A stretch of 64,000 bases of DNA from an uncultured Mucilaginibacter sp. Its GTDB lineage: Bacteria > Bacteroidota > Bacteroidia > Sphingobacteriales > Sphingobacteriaceae. The notes beneath the pieces were generated by a model. That model had not been told where the DNA came from. It did no database searches and saw nothing but the letters and a program-made list of their open reading frames with translations. The stretch covers positions 1-64,000 of the forward strand of contig NZ_CAJYGQ010000009.1 in NCBI RefSeq assembly GCF_913773635.1, read 5' to 3'. Made by a program: the position numbers and the translations under genes. Below, piece after piece: positions 18,580 through 28,663 of this stretch (its first letter is position 1; each line of letters opens with the position of its first letter).

Positions 18580-20541
18580 TTAAAACTTCAAAATAGCAAA
18601 CTCTGTACGGCGATTTAGCTGATGCTCAGCCTCGCTGCATTTTACGCCATTACTGCATTTATTAAGCAGGCGGGTTTCACCGTAGCCACGTGCAATAAGC
18701 CGGTCTTCATCAATATCTCCTACAGTGATGATATACTCAACCGCGGCATTTGCTCGTTTGCGCGATAAATTCATATTATAATCATCATCGGCACGGCTAT
18801 CAGTATGTGATGATAGCTGAATTACTATGGTGGGATTATCTTTCATAATCTTGATGAGCTTGTTCAGTTCAACCTCTGCATCGGGCCTGATGTCCCATTT
18901 ATCCAGGTCATAATAAATATTTTCCAGGCGGATAGGCTTCTGCAATTCAATTTTATCCAGATACAAGTTGCGCTTAAGCACCTCATTAGGGCCTATGCCC
19001 GCGGTGGAAAACGGCTTTTGACTATCGGTGAGGTAGCCGTTCTTCTCCCCTTTTAACTGGTAACCGGCATTGGCGTAAACTGTGAATGCGTATGCTCCGT
19101 TGCTACCTGTGCGCACCTTAATGGGTGATCCCTTTGCAGGTGTTAGGGTAATATAAGTATCAGCAAGAGGCCTGCGGGTGTTTTTGTCGTAAGCAACACC
19201 CTCGAGCCTGTAAGCAACAGGTATATTGTATGCAAAGCTATAAACATCGTCACTGCCCACACCACCTGTACGGTTTGATGAAAGATAGCCCGAAGCATTA
19301 TCATATATTACATATGCAAAATCATCTTGCGCCGAATTAACCGGATAGCCTAAATTAAGCTTGCTGCCAAAGCCACTGGCTGTATGTATAGCCTTGAAAA
19401 TATCAAGGCCGCCCATCCCCTTATCACCATCAGTTGAAAAATACATATTGCCTTGCACATCAATAAATGGCGTACGCTCATTGGCTGTAGTGTTGATACT
19501 TTTCACATTGATGGGCTGGCTCCAAACACCGGCATCTTTGGTACAGTAATAAATATCAGTTCCCCCAACGCCACCAGGCATGTTTGATACAAAATATAGT
19601 GTTCTGCCATCGGGCATTATAAACGGATCGCCAACTGAATATTCTTCTTCTTTATTATAAGTAAACGGCTCGGGCTTGCTCCATTTACCGTTTACGAGTT
19701 TGCTGGAATATACACCTAAATTAATAGTGGCTATTTTGGCCGTATCCTTAACCTTCTCTTTAGGAAGGCGGGTGAGAGTAAAATACATCTCGTTCCCATC
19801 GGCGGTGTAGCTGGCGGCTCCAATATGGTAATCGGTACCGGCAATAAATGTAAACGGCTTTACAGCATCAGTTGAGGCATTAGCGGCAGGCTGCTCGTAC
19901 AGGTTCAGGTATTTATTACCTGTCCACCCGTAAACATTTTTATCAAGACTTACATTGCTGTCAAACCAAATAAGTGGGCGTTTTTTACGCAATTCAGCCT
20001 GATCTTTTTTTTCAGTACGGTCTGAAGTAAAAACAATGTTAGAATTGTACTTAACAGCCCCCCAGTCTGATTCCTGTGAGTTTAATGTAGTAAGGTTGCG
20101 TATATCCACATCAACCGGCTTCTTCATCCACTTAATTGCCGAATCGCAGGACGACACCCAGTAATTCAACTGCTTTAAATCGGCATTAGGCGTAAGGGTG
20201 TAGTATTTGGTGTATTGTTCTTTTGCTTCGTTATACTTCAGGTTATTTTTTAACACTTCGGCGTAAGTAAACATATTCTGGGGCTTGCTATTTTCCAGAG
20301 TAACTACTGTAGCATACCACTTTTCGGCTTCCTTATAATCACGCATCATGCGGTACGAATTAGCTAAACGCTCGGCAGTATAAAGTGCAGGTTTCTTTTT
20401 ATAAGCCTGCAAGTAAAGTTCTGCCGCCTTACTATAGTTGTATAATGCGTACTGCTCATCAGCCAGTTTATGAACGTATTGCGCGCTGGCTGTATATGCA
20501 ACAGCCAATACGATAGAAATGGAAAATAATATCTTTTTCAT
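18580..20541 (-). CDS. PorE-like OmpA-family lipoprotein-type T9SS component (TPR-PD40-CRD-OmpA)
   Basis: 653-aa envelope protein. After a signal peptide (MKKILFSISIVLAVAYTASAQ) come TPR-like helices (about 25-130), WD40/PD40 beta-propeller segments (about 160-440; e.g. IVFTSDRTEK, MYFTLTR, PDGRTLYFVSNMPGG), a carboxypeptidase-regulatory-like beta domain (about 450-530) and a C-terminal OmpA peptidoglycan-binding domain with SSHTDSRADDDYNMNLSRKRA. This order is the one described for PorE (PG1058) of the type IX secretion system, so it probably ties a PorP/SprF-like partner to peptidoglycan. It is third in the adhesin / PorP / PorE-like operon, 21 bp after PorP. Many paralogues of this set exist per genome, so it need not be the core T9SS copy. 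Confidence 0.88.
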   Translation of the reverse strand: MKKILFSISIVLAVAYTASAQYVHKLADEQYALYNYSKAAELYLQAYKKKPALYTAERLANSYRMMRDYKEAEKWYATVVTLENSKPQNMFTYAEVLKNNLKYNEAKEQYTKYYTLTPNADLKQLNYWVSSCDSAIKWMKKPVDVDIRNLTTLNSQESDWGAVKYNSNIVFTSDRTEKKDQAELRKKRPLIWFDSNVSLDKNVYGWTGNKYLNLYEQPAANASTDAVKPFTFIAGTDYHIGAASYTADGNEMYFTLTRLPKEKVKDTAKIATINLGVYSSKLVNGKWSKPEPFTYNKEEEYSVGDPFIMPDGRTLYFVSNMPGGVGGTDIYYCTKDAGVWSQPINVKSINTTANERTPFIDVQGNMYFSTDGDKGMGGLDIFKAIHTASGFGSKLNLGYPVNSAQDDFAYVIYDNASGYLSSNRTGGVGSDDVYSFAYNIPVAYRLEGVAYDKNTRRPLADTYITLTPAKGSPIKVRTGSNGAYAFTVYANAGYQLKGEKNGYLTDSQKPFSTAGIGPNEVLKRNLYLDKIELQKPIRLENIYYDLDKWDIRPDAEVELNKLIKIMKDNPTIVIQLSSHTDSRADDDYNMNLSRKRANAAVEYIITVGDIDEDRLIARGYGETRLLNKCSNGVKCSEAEHQLNRRTEFAILKF

Positions 20542-20562
20542 GCCGGTTCTGGTAGATGGTAA

Positions 20563-21525
20563 TTAAAAGAACCTAGGGGTTAACATCCTTGCTTTCTGTG
20601 TTTTGATGTAGAAACCAATTGAAATTTCGTGTGTGCCACTGCTGTAGCCTTTAAGCGGACCAATGGATACATCATATGCATAACCAATGCGCAGATTTTC
20701 AAGTGCAAAAACCTCAACGGCCCCAACAAATGAGTTAAGATAACTTAAATCATTTTGCAGGTGATTTTTATTATATAGTTTGACAGCAGTACGGTACGAA
20801 CCACCTATCCAAAAACGCTCGCCAAAGGCAACAAATGCATTCAAATCTAAACTTGTAGGGCCGGCGGCATCATCCTTCAACAAGATGCTTGGCTTAAGCA
20901 ACACATCTTCAGATACAGGTAACAATGCGCCGCCCGTTAAATAATAATGTGGTTTGGGCTGTGCTATGTAACCCCGGTTGCGTACGTTGATGTACTGCGA
21001 TATTAAGTTATCTGCTGAAACACCGGCGTAGTATTTATTATCCGAGTAAAATATACCTATACGTCCGTCGGGCACTATGGTGCTTTGCATACCAACGGGC
21101 ATGTAAGGTTCTGGGTCATTGGGGCTAAGCAAACTGCCATCAATACCCAATTGCTGCACACCTAAACCCAGGCCAAAAGCCAACCTCGAGCTGCCATCAT
21201 TGTTCATGCGTAACCTGTATGCATAATTGGCATACGCAGAAAGGTTGCTTTGTGCGCCCAGTTTATCATGTGATACCTGCAGCGCCAGGCCCACGTTACC
21301 GTTATTGGCAATAGCATCAACAGCCAGTGACATACTTTTGGGCGAACCCTCAATACCTGTCCACTGCGAACGGAAGTAGCTGTGCACGTTTAAATTTTCT
21401 TTATAACCCGCATAGGCCGGATTAATGTATATGCCGTTAAACATATACTGGCTTTGCTGGGCATCCTGCTGGGCGTATAGGTGCCCGGCAGTAAGTAATA
21501 ATATCAGTGTTAGAATTTTTTTCAT
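20563..21525 (-). CDS. PorP/SprF-family outer-membrane protein
   Basis: 320-aa outer-membrane beta-barrel-type protein of the PorP/SprF family. The signal peptide is MKKILTLILLLTAGHLYAQ. The family hallmark near the mature N-terminus is QSQYMFNGIYINPAYAGYKE, followed by SYFRSQWTGIEGSPKS. The C-terminal half alternates strands typical of a barrel. SprF-type proteins are needed to secrete or anchor a specific large T9SS type-B substrate encoded next to them, here the 1381-aa adhesin immediately upstream (28-bp gap). The role in handling that adhesin is established for the family, inferred for this pair. Confidence 0.92.
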   Translation of the reverse strand: MKKILTLILLLTAGHLYAQQDAQQSQYMFNGIYINPAYAGYKENLNVHSYFRSQWTGIEGSPKSMSLAVDAIANNGNVGLALQVSHDKLGAQSNLSAYANYAYRLRMNNDGSSRLAFGLGLGVQQLGIDGSLLSPNDPEPYMPVGMQSTIVPDGRIGIFYSDNKYYAGVSADNLISQYINVRNRGYIAQPKPHYYLTGGALLPVSEDVLLKPSILLKDDAAGPTSLDLNAFVAFGERFWIGGSYRTAVKLYNKNHLQNDLSYLNSFVGAVEVFALENLRIGYAYDVSIGPLKGYSSGTHEISIGFYIKTQKARMLTPRFF

Positions 21526-21553
21526 ATCAGCCTGTTTATTGCATCCGCAATGC

Positions 21554-24500
21554 TTAATTGTTTTTTAGCGTACGCATTAAAGTGATATAACCTTTTAGTA
21601 CCTGCCAATCGGTAGTTTTAACTTTAAGTATGTAGTAATACGTTCCCTCGTTGAGCCCCTCTCCTGTCCAGGTATTTTTATAGCCGCTTTGGTGAAAAAC
21701 CTCGTTACCCCAGCGGTTTACAATAATCAATTCGTTTTGTGAAAACTTCTCCAATCCGCGTATTTCAAATACGTCGTTTATACCATCGCCATTTGGCGTA
21801 AACAAATTTGGTATTTTAAGTAATGATGTTGCGCTTATGTTGATGGTAACTGTTGCCACATTGGTGTAGTAGCCATTTAAATCGCGCACGCGGTAAGTGA
21901 ATACATCGGTACCGGCGTAGCCCGTGTTAGGTGTATAAGTAACGGTTCCGTTTCCACCAATTACTACCCTGCCGTTGGCAGGCTGCGATACGATTTCAAT
22001 TGACTGCTGGTTAAAGGTGCTGTTTCCGCTATTATCATTACCTAAAACATTTACGGTAACCGGTGTATTAACGCCTGTAAAGTCGGCATCGTTAGTAGCC
22101 ACCGGCGATTTAGGGAACGACGTTTCAACAGAGGCAGGTGATGTAAGCGGGTTACCGCCGGCATCAACCGCGTTTACAATTGCATTATTACGTACTACTC
22201 CTGCATCTTTATCAGCTTGTGTAAGCGTATAATTAAGTGAGTAATTAACTACTCCTCCAGGCTGTAGTCCGCCAACAGGAAGTGTTATGGTTGAGTTGTT
22301 TAATCCAAGTTTTATATCAGTTAGGTTTACGCTATTGATAACCGAACTGCCTGTATTCCTGATTTCAAATGTATAAGTGATGAAATAGGAATTGAACACA
22401 CCGGTTTTTGTTAAGCTGATTGCTCCTGTTGGCGGAGCTGCAGTTATTGCAACAACTGTTGGATCTTCAGCAGGACCGGTTGCCGGGTTATCTGAACGTT
22501 TACTTACGGCTATTCCGTTAGCATCGGTTCCGCTGGCTGTGGCCTGGTTGCTGTAAAAGCGGGCTGCAACGTCGGCCTGAACTACCGTGTGCCTTGCTGT
22601 TACCGTTGCCGAGGCATTTGGTGCCAGGGTGGCAATAGTTGCAGGTGAAATTGAACCAGCATCGGCACCGGCATCTGTTACTGTTACGTTGCTAAGCGTT
22701 GTGCTACCGGTGTTGGTAACTACGAGCGTATAATTAATTACGTCTCCAACTTTACTATAACCATTAGTTGCCACCTTGGTAAGATTTATTGACGACGCAT
22801 ATATAGTTACGTCAACGGTTATAGGGTCTGACACAACCCCATCAGGCGTGGTAAGTGTATAGGTAAAAGTATCATTACCTACATACCCCGCAATTGGTGA
22901 ATAAGTTACCCGTCCGTTTGCATCCACTGTTGTAATACCACGTGCTCCGTTTGTAGGCGTTACTGTTGTTCCGTTTGCACTTGGTCCGTCATTATTTTTA
23001 ACAGTGATGTTGACAGGCGTATTTAACGGCGTAGTAGCTGCATCATTTACCCCAACCGGCTTTATGTTTATAGTAACCGTTATAGGGTCAGATACAATAC
23101 CGTCAGGCGTTGTTAACGTGTAAGTATAAGTGTCTTTACCTATGTAATTATTTACCGGGGTGTAAACTACCCTGCCCGTAGCATCAACTGCCGTTGTACC
23201 ATGCAAACCATTGGTAGGCGTTACCGTGGTGCCAATACCACTTGAGCCATCATTGCTTTTTACTATGGTGGTAACGGGCGTATTTATCGGGGTAACGTCG
23301 GCATCGTTTACGCCGACCGGCTTAATGTTAATAGTAACTGTAATAGGGTCTGATACAATACCGTCCGGAGTTGTTAAGGTGTAAGTATAAGTATCAATAC
23401 CGGCGTAGCCTGTGTTAGGTGTGTAAATTACCTGCCCGTTTGCATTAACCGTAGTAGTGCCATGCGCCCCATTAGTTGCGGCTACCGTTGTACCGGTAGC
23501 ACTCGGCCCGTCATTTGCTTTTACTGTTGTGGTAACAGGCGTATTTATAGGCGCAACATCGGTATCAGCGGCGCCAATTGGTTTTATACTGATGCTGATA
23601 AGGGCGCTAACACTTTCGGTTCCATAATTGTCACGCACGGTATAAGCTACAGGTGTTGCTTTACCTGTGAAGGTTGCCAATGGCGTAAAAGTTACTCTGC
23701 CGTTTGTAGCGTTTACGGTATATGTACCTTGATTTGGTATGGTTACACTGGCTTTCTTTAAGTTATCGGCCGGATCAATAAGTTGTACCGTAGCAAGGTT
23801 TATGGTACCATCGGCATCCGTATCGTTACTGGTTATATTGAGGGTAATGGGCTGACCAATACCTGTTGTGCCAGCATCTGCAACTGTAACGGGAGCCTGG
23901 TTTATTCCAAAGTTTACGTTGGTTACATCTAAACTGGTGCCCGGTGTTGATACTGCAATTTGCAGGTTGGGCGTACCCGGCTTTATACCCGAATTGCCGG
24001 CATTATTATTACCGTAAAATGCGCCCGAAGCTTCAAAGCCCGCAGGAAGATTAGCAGCCACAGCTGCCAGATTTCCACCCACAGCAACGTCATTGGTTGA
24101 TATAGCTACGGTATAATTTCCGTTATTGTTATTTGCGAGTGCATAGGTTCCGTTTGCAGCAACTGTTGCCTTGTTTACAATCACACCCGCAGCATCAACC
24201 AGGTAAGCAAATAGCTGCTTACCTCCTACGCTCTGTAAGCCATTGCCTGTTATTGCATTATCGGCTGCACCGTTTCCATCATTTACAACCGATCCTGATA
24301 TTGTTACCCCTACAATGTCTTTTAAGCGATAATCTTCGGCCTCGCCATCGGCTGCAAACGATATGCTGCGGTCATCGGCCGGAGTACTGGCATCATCTAA
24401 CAAATTAGTAGTGGTGATGCGCAAACGGGCATAAAGTGGCCCCACTTTAACCTTACCGGCAAACATGGCGTTTGGAAAAGTTAAGGTAAAAGGCTGATTT

Positions 24501-25699
24501 ATGGTATTTGCCGGAACGGTAACCCGTATCAACTCGTCTATTCCAAAAATTCCATCACCGTTAAAGTCAATCCAACCGTACAAAATTGCAGGTACTGCTT
24601 TTTCATTAGTGGCCGTCAAATTTAAAACCACATCACCCTGCTGGTTAACCTTTACAGTTGGCAGGCTGGCAGGGCTCAGTGTACTTTCATCCGGGTTGTC
24701 AATTAAATCGTCACTATCGGCATTAACACCACCTTTAGGTTGTCCATCAGGGTCGAGGTTATTAGCGCCAATGTACACATGCGCTTTAGGTGTTAAAGGC
24801 GATGTGTTATAATTGACAACTTCATAGGTACCATCGCCCGGGTAATAAGTGGTTTGCTCAAAGTCATCAATATAGTGCCCGGTTACACCATAGGATAACG
24901 GCACGTCACCCAAATCAAACGGTAGTACGAAACCAATGGCCATAGCCGTAATGCCCGACCCTTTCATTGACACATTGTTGAGGCTACTTGCACCACGGGC
25001 AAACATAACCGCCTGGACTCCAAAGTTGCCGGGTGGCAAATCGGCATAAAGCTTGAAAGATTTTCCACCGTTGCTCAAATCCATTTTGTAATGAATATCG
25101 GCCACGTTGCCTTGCGTGCGCTTATTTAACAATTGCCAGGCAACAGTATTAGGCGTATTACCCGATATGTACTCACCTCCCGAATCAATTGACTCTGCAT
25201 CGGCAATGATCATACCCGGGTACGAAATATTTGTCCATACGTTATTGATGAGTATGGCAACCTTTATATCAATATCAAAAGTAACTGTTCCGCCATTAGT
25301 AGTAGCTATACCTGAATTTGGCACACCGCGCGAATCGGGCTTAGGTAGATTGTTGCCTGAATAAATCAAATCTAACCCATCGCCAAAGTAGCTGCCCGGT
25401 GTATATGAGGTCATGCCTGCCCCTGCCGAAAATGTTTGATTGTTGATTACTGCAGTGATACGCACCGTTGGCGAAAACTGCCAAACGTAAGTACCACTTA
25501 TAATGTTTGAAGAGCTATAGCCAACCGGCGTTTCGATCAATGTTGAACCGGGCGCGCTACGATCCCAGGTAAGCCAGTAAACAGAATTGGCCAGCTTTAC
25601 CCCGGCACTGCCTCCAATGGCATATTGGGCTGATGCACTAAAGGCACCGCATATAAAAATAAATAACAGGGCAACCCTGAGTAAGTATTTATTGAGCAT
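21554..25699 (-). CDS. Large T9SS type-B cell-surface adhesin (CshA-like, 87-aa repeats)
   Basis: 1381-aa secreted protein. After a signal peptide (MLNKYLLRVALLFIFICGAFSASAQ), residues about 30-260 resemble the CshA non-repetitive domain 2 of streptococcal fibrillar adhesins. A GEVED-type domain with Ca-binding-like DFNGDGIFG follows (about 260-460). Then come an SdrD-like B segment, several cadherin/Ig-like repeats including three 87-aa tandem copies (TPDGIVSDPITVTINIKPVG), two DUF11-type repeats (INYTLVVTNTGSTTLSNVTVTD) and a further Ig-like unit. The last 85 residues are the gliding-motility-associated C-terminal domain (IPNLFTPNGDGINDVFEIRGL, NRWGNEVF, GTYYYILKV), the T9SS type-B sorting signal. 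It leads an operon with PorP/SprF and PorE-like genes. Probably a surface attachment protein; ligand unknown. Confidence 0.9.
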   Translation of the reverse strand: MLNKYLLRVALLFIFICGAFSASAQYAIGGSAGVKLANSVYWLTWDRSAPGSTLIETPVGYSSSNIISGTYVWQFSPTVRITAVINNQTFSAGAGMTSYTPGSYFGDGLDLIYSGNNLPKPDSRGVPNSGIATTNGGTVTFDIDIKVAILINNVWTNISYPGMIIADAESIDSGGEYISGNTPNTVAWQLLNKRTQGNVADIHYKMDLSNGGKSFKLYADLPPGNFGVQAVMFARGASSLNNVSMKGSGITAMAIGFVLPFDLGDVPLSYGVTGHYIDDFEQTTYYPGDGTYEVVNYNTSPLTPKAHVYIGANNLDPDGQPKGGVNADSDDLIDNPDESTLSPASLPTVKVNQQGDVVLNLTATNEKAVPAILYGWIDFNGDGIFGIDELIRVTVPANTINQPFTLTFPNAMFAGKVKVGPLYARLRITTTNLLDDASTPADDRSISFAADGEAEDYRLKDIVGVTISGSVVNDGNGAADNAITGNGLQSVGGKQLFAYLVDAAGVIVNKATVAANGTYALANNNNGNYTVAISTNDVAVGGNLAAVAANLPAGFEASGAFYGNNNAGNSGIKPGTPNLQIAVSTPGTSLDVTNVNFGINQAPVTVADAGTTGIGQPITLNITSNDTDADGTINLATVQLIDPADNLKKASVTIPNQGTYTVNATNGRVTFTPLATFTGKATPVAYTVRDNYGTESVSALISISIKPIGAADTDVAPINTPVTTTVKANDGPSATGTTVAATNGAHGTTTVNANGQVIYTPNTGYAGIDTYTYTLTTPDGIVSDPITVTINIKPVGVNDADVTPINTPVTTIVKSNDGSSGIGTTVTPTNGLHGTTAVDATGRVVYTPVNNYIGKDTYTYTLTTPDGIVSDPITVTINIKPVGVNDAATTPLNTPVNITVKNNDGPSANGTTVTPTNGARGITTVDANGRVTYSPIAGYVGNDTFTYTLTTPDGVVSDPITVDVTIYASSINLTKVATNGYSKVGDVINYTLVVTNTGSTTLSNVTVTDAGADAGSISPATIATLAPNASATVTARHTVVQADVAARFYSNQATASGTDANGIAVSKRSDNPATGPAEDPTVVAITAAPPTGAISLTKTGVFNSYFITYTFEIRNTGSSVINSVNLTDIKLGLNNSTITLPVGGLQPGGVVNYSLNYTLTQADKDAGVVRNNAIVNAVDAGGNPLTSPASVETSFPKSPVATNDADFTGVNTPVTVNVLGNDNSGNSTFNQQSIEIVSQPANGRVVIGGNGTVTYTPNTGYAGTDVFTYRVRDLNGYYTNVATVTINISATSLLKIPNLFTPNGDGINDVFEIRGLEKFSQNELIIVNRWGNEVFHQSGYKNTWTGEGLNEGTYYYILKVKTTDWQVLKGYITLMRTLKNN
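22797..23579 (-). repeat. Three tandem 261-bp repeats inside the adhesin gene
   Basis: The segment coding ITVTINIKPVG recurs with the DNA marker GTTATAGGGTC or GTAATAGGGTC at 22818, 23079 and 23340, an exact 261-bp period (87 codons). Units encode near-identical Ig/CshA-type modules (INTPVTT, TYTYTLTTPDGIVSDPITV). Boundaries are approximate. Such arrays can expand or contract by recombination. Confidence 0.85.
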
Positions 25700-26087
25700 T
25701 AGGTATAATGTTTAGGCGTAACAAAAGTCTGTTTCAGCTATAAGAAGCAATAACCGGCTATTATCTTTTGCTAAAATTTATACTATGCGCTCTTTTAAAT
25801 AAGTCTCGTAAAGTTATTATCATATTAGTTATTATAATTTATTTCAGAATTAAAGACAGCCAATTTCTGCCTTTTACGTATAATCACCTTAAAGGTTACC
25901 GAAGATATAAGTTATTAAAAGGAATTTTAATATTTATTTTTTCACAATTAGCAGCAACATTAATTGATAGTTAACAGGCCAAAAATCATCAGTTTATTTT
26001 GAAACAAAAGTCTACTTAATTAATAGGGTTGACTATTTTAGCAATCTTAATCACAATACCGGCTGTATTTACAGTCTGCAATATTTT
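25700..26087. other. AT-rich divergent intergenic region (adhesin operon / proBA)
   Basis: 388 bp between divergent units, strongly AT-rich, with no convincing ORF (the 68-aa frame at 25768 has no family features). It must hold the promoters of both units, but I could not pick a good TTTG/TAnnTTTG pair on either strand. The 10-mer ACAAAAGTCT occurs at 25721 and again at 26004. Confidence 0.4.
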
Positions 26088-27170
26088 ATGAGCTCATTAT
26101 ACCAGCGTATAGTTATTAAAGTAGGATCGAATGTGTTAACGAAGGCAAACGGCCTGCCCGACGCGCACCGCATTGCTAACCTGGTTGATCAGATTGCTGC
26201 GATACAGGCATCAGGCAAGGAAGTTATACTTGTATCATCGGGGGCGGTAGCATCGGGCCGGAGTTTAATTTCACTACCCGAAAAGGTTGATGCCATAGCA
26301 ACGCGCCAGCTACTGGCATCGGTTGGGCAGGTTAAACTTATTAATACTTATGCACAGCTGCTTGAAAAATATAATATGGTATGCTCGCAGGTTTTGGTAA
26401 CGCGTGAAGATTTCAGAGACAAAACGCACTACCAGAACATGAAAAATTGCCTTGATATTTTATTAAAGCATAAGGTTTTGCCCATTGTTAATGAAAACGA
26501 TGTAGTATCCGTAACCGAACTAATGTTTACTGATAATGATGAACTGGCCGGACTTATTGCATCGATGCTAAATGCACAGGCTTTAATTATACTGAGCAAT
26601 GTTGACGGCATTTACGATGGTGACCCCAAATTGTCCGGTTCAAAACTCATTGAAGAGATAACCCACGACGGGTTGGACTTTTCTTCATTCATCAGCAGTA
26701 CTGTAAAGTCGCAGTTTGGGCGGGGTGGTATGATCACAAAATCCAATATGGCCCAAAAGGTGTCCCGCTTAGGTATAAATGTGCATATAGCCAACGGAAC
26801 TAAAGATGGAATTTTAAACCTTATATTAAGTGGAAATGCAAAGCATACACGCTTTATTCCAAAAAAATCAGCATCAAGCAAGAAGAAATGGATAGCTCAC
26901 TCGGGCAATTTTGCCACGGGTATGGTTACCATTAATGATGGCGCTAAACAAGCGCTAACATCTGCCCGCGCCACTAGTTTGCTGCCCGTAGGTTTAATTA
27001 CCATAAACACTGAATTTAAAAAGGGGGATATTATACGCATTGTTGATGAACAACAAAACCTGATTGGTCAGGGCATAGCAGAATACGGAGCTGATAAGGC
27101 CCGGGAGCGACTTGGCAAAAAGAACGAAAAAGCCCTCGTACATTATGATTACCTCTATTTACAAGCTTAA
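26088..27170 (+). CDS. proB: Glutamate 5-kinase
   Basis: First enzyme of proline synthesis: phosphorylates L-glutamate with ATP to gamma-glutamyl phosphate. 360 aa. The amino-acid kinase domain (about 1-255) starts RIVIKVGSNVL, has SSGAVASG, NENDVVSV and FTDNDELAGLIA for glutamate and phosphate binding, and FGRGGMITKSNMA. The C-terminal PUA domain (about 275-355) is present, as in E. coli ProB. Three bases separate it from proA, so the two are one operon. No ATP-independent fusion or truncation. In this family activity is normally feedback-inhibited by proline at the kinase domain. Confidence 0.97.
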   Translation: MSSLYQRIVIKVGSNVLTKANGLPDAHRIANLVDQIAAIQASGKEVILVSSGAVASGRSLISLPEKVDAIATRQLLASVGQVKLINTYAQLLEKYNMVCSQVLVTREDFRDKTHYQNMKNCLDILLKHKVLPIVNENDVVSVTELMFTDNDELAGLIASMLNAQALIILSNVDGIYDGDPKLSGSKLIEEITHDGLDFSSFISSTVKSQFGRGGMITKSNMAQKVSRLGINVHIANGTKDGILNLILSGNAKHTRFIPKKSASSKKKWIAHSGNFATGMVTINDGAKQALTSARATSLLPVGLITINTEFKKGDIIRIVDEQQNLIGQGIAEYGADKARERLGKKNEKALVHYDYLYLQA

Positions 27171-27173
27171 GTT

Positions 27174-28421
27174 ATGAGCTACAAAGCATATTTTGAAAAT
27201 GCCGTTGCGGCTGGTTATAACATTGCAGGTTTAAATGCCGACACTATAAATAAGGTATTATATTATCTGGCCGATATTGCCGTTGAACAGTCTGAAGCTT
27301 TACTGGCCGAAAACCAAAAAGATTTGGACCGCATGGATTCAACCGATCCGAAGTACGACCGCCTTATGCTCACTCACGAGCGTATTGAGGGTATTGCTGC
27401 TGATATAAGGAATGTTGCACAGCTGGATAGCCCGCTGGGCGAGGTACTTTCACAAACTGAACGACCCAATGGTTTACATATAAGCAAGGTACGCGTTCCG
27501 CTGGGTGTGGTTGGTGTAATTTATGAAGCCCGTCCCAACGTTACTTTTGATGTATTTGCGCTATGCTTTAAAACTGGTAACGTTAGCTTACTGAAGGGCG
27601 GCAGCGATGCTGATTTTTCGAATCAAGCCATAATCAGCCTTATCCATCAAGCGTTGCAAAAATTTTACGTTGATGTAAATGCTGCCATATTGTTACCTGC
27701 CGAAAGAAGTGCTACAGAAGCACTTTTCAACGCTGTTGGTTATGTTGATGTACTTATTCCGCGCGGTAGTCAGGCTCTTATTAACGCCGTACGTGAAAAC
27801 AGCAAAGTGCCTGTTATTGAAACAGGAGCCGGAATTGTACATACTTACTTTGATGAATTTGGCGATGTGGAGATTGCAGCTCCTGTTATATACAATGCCA
27901 AAACCAGGCGCGTAAGCGTGTGCAACGCGTTGGATTGTCTTATTATTCATGCAAGCCGTTTAACGCAGCTTCCTTACCTGCTAAGCAAGTGTGGTGATGC
28001 AGGGGTTGAGCTATTTGCTGATGATGCAGCACTTGAACAATTAAAGCACTACTATCCACAACACCTGTTAAAAGCGGCAAATGAAACACACTTTGGTACC
28101 GAATTTTTAGCCATGAAGATGGCGGTAAAAACAGTGAATAGCCTACAGGAAGCACTAGACCACATTGCAAATCACAGCTCAAAACATAGTGAAGCCATTA
28201 TATCGGAAGATGCCGACATCATAGAACGCTTTTTGAATAAGGTTGATGCAGCTGCGGTTTATGTAAACGCCTCAACGGCATTTACTGACGGGGCACAATT
28301 TGGCCTGGGCGCCGAAATTGGCATAAGCACACAAAAGTTGCACGCACGTGGGCCAATGGGTTTAGCCGAATTAACAAGCTACAAGTGGATTGTAAAAGGA
28401 CACGGCCAAACAAGATCTTAG
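27174..28421 (+). CDS. proA: Gamma-glutamyl phosphate reductase
   Basis: Second proline-synthesis enzyme, reducing gamma-glutamyl phosphate with NADPH to glutamate semialdehyde. 415 aa, aldehyde-dehydrogenase superfamily. Landmarks include [35 protein letters not shown] and the catalytic Cys in [12 protein letters not shown]. The C-terminus [19 protein letters not shown] is typical. ATG lies 3 bp after the proB stop. No proC is adjacent, so the last step must be encoded elsewhere. No clear terminator was found downstream. Confidence 0.97.
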   Translation: MSYKAYFENAVAAGYNIAGLNADTINKVLYYLADIAVEQSEALLAENQKDLDRMDSTDPKYDRLMLTHERIEGIAADIRNVAQLDSPLGEVLSQTERPNGLHISKVRVPLGVVGVIYEARPNVTFDVFALCFKTGNVSLLKGGSDADFSNQAIISLIHQALQKFYVDVNAAILLPAERSATEALFNAVGYVDVLIPRGSQALINAVRENSKVPVIETGAGIVHTYFDEFGDVEIAAPVIYNAKTRRVSVCNALDCLIIHASRLTQLPYLLSKCGDAGVELFADDAALEQLKHYYPQHLLKAANETHFGTEFLAMKMAVKTVNSLQEALDHIANHSSKHSEAIISEDADIIERFLNKVDAAAVYVNASTAFTDGAQFGLGAEIGISTQKLHARGPMGLAELTSYKWIVKGHGQTRS

Positions 28422-28663
28422 TGTTTCAGATGTAATAGGCAGTTCAATTACACAAACAAACGTTAGGTCAGCGGGTTGTATATATAAATTTGTTTCGTGA
28501 TTAACGGTGAAACAAACCTTGAAGCATTTACTAGCTTAACATCAACCACTCTTTTCCGTTCAAACTAAACTTTTTGCTGTTTCAGAAGCCTTAAAAAGGT
28601 TTTACGAGTAAAGTACTGCAAATTAATGCTTCAAAATTTCAATTTAAAAAGAACGTATAAAAG

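Noticed and set aside
22797-23579. Regular 261-bp repeats considered as a CRISPR or mobile repeat
   Set aside because: They are in-frame coding modules of the adhesin; unit length and lack of spacers exclude CRISPR.
25721-26013. Direct repeat ACAAAAGTCT at 25721 and 26004
   Set aside because: A 10-mer twice in a very AT-rich 388-bp region is close to chance; no transposon-like sequence lies between the copies.
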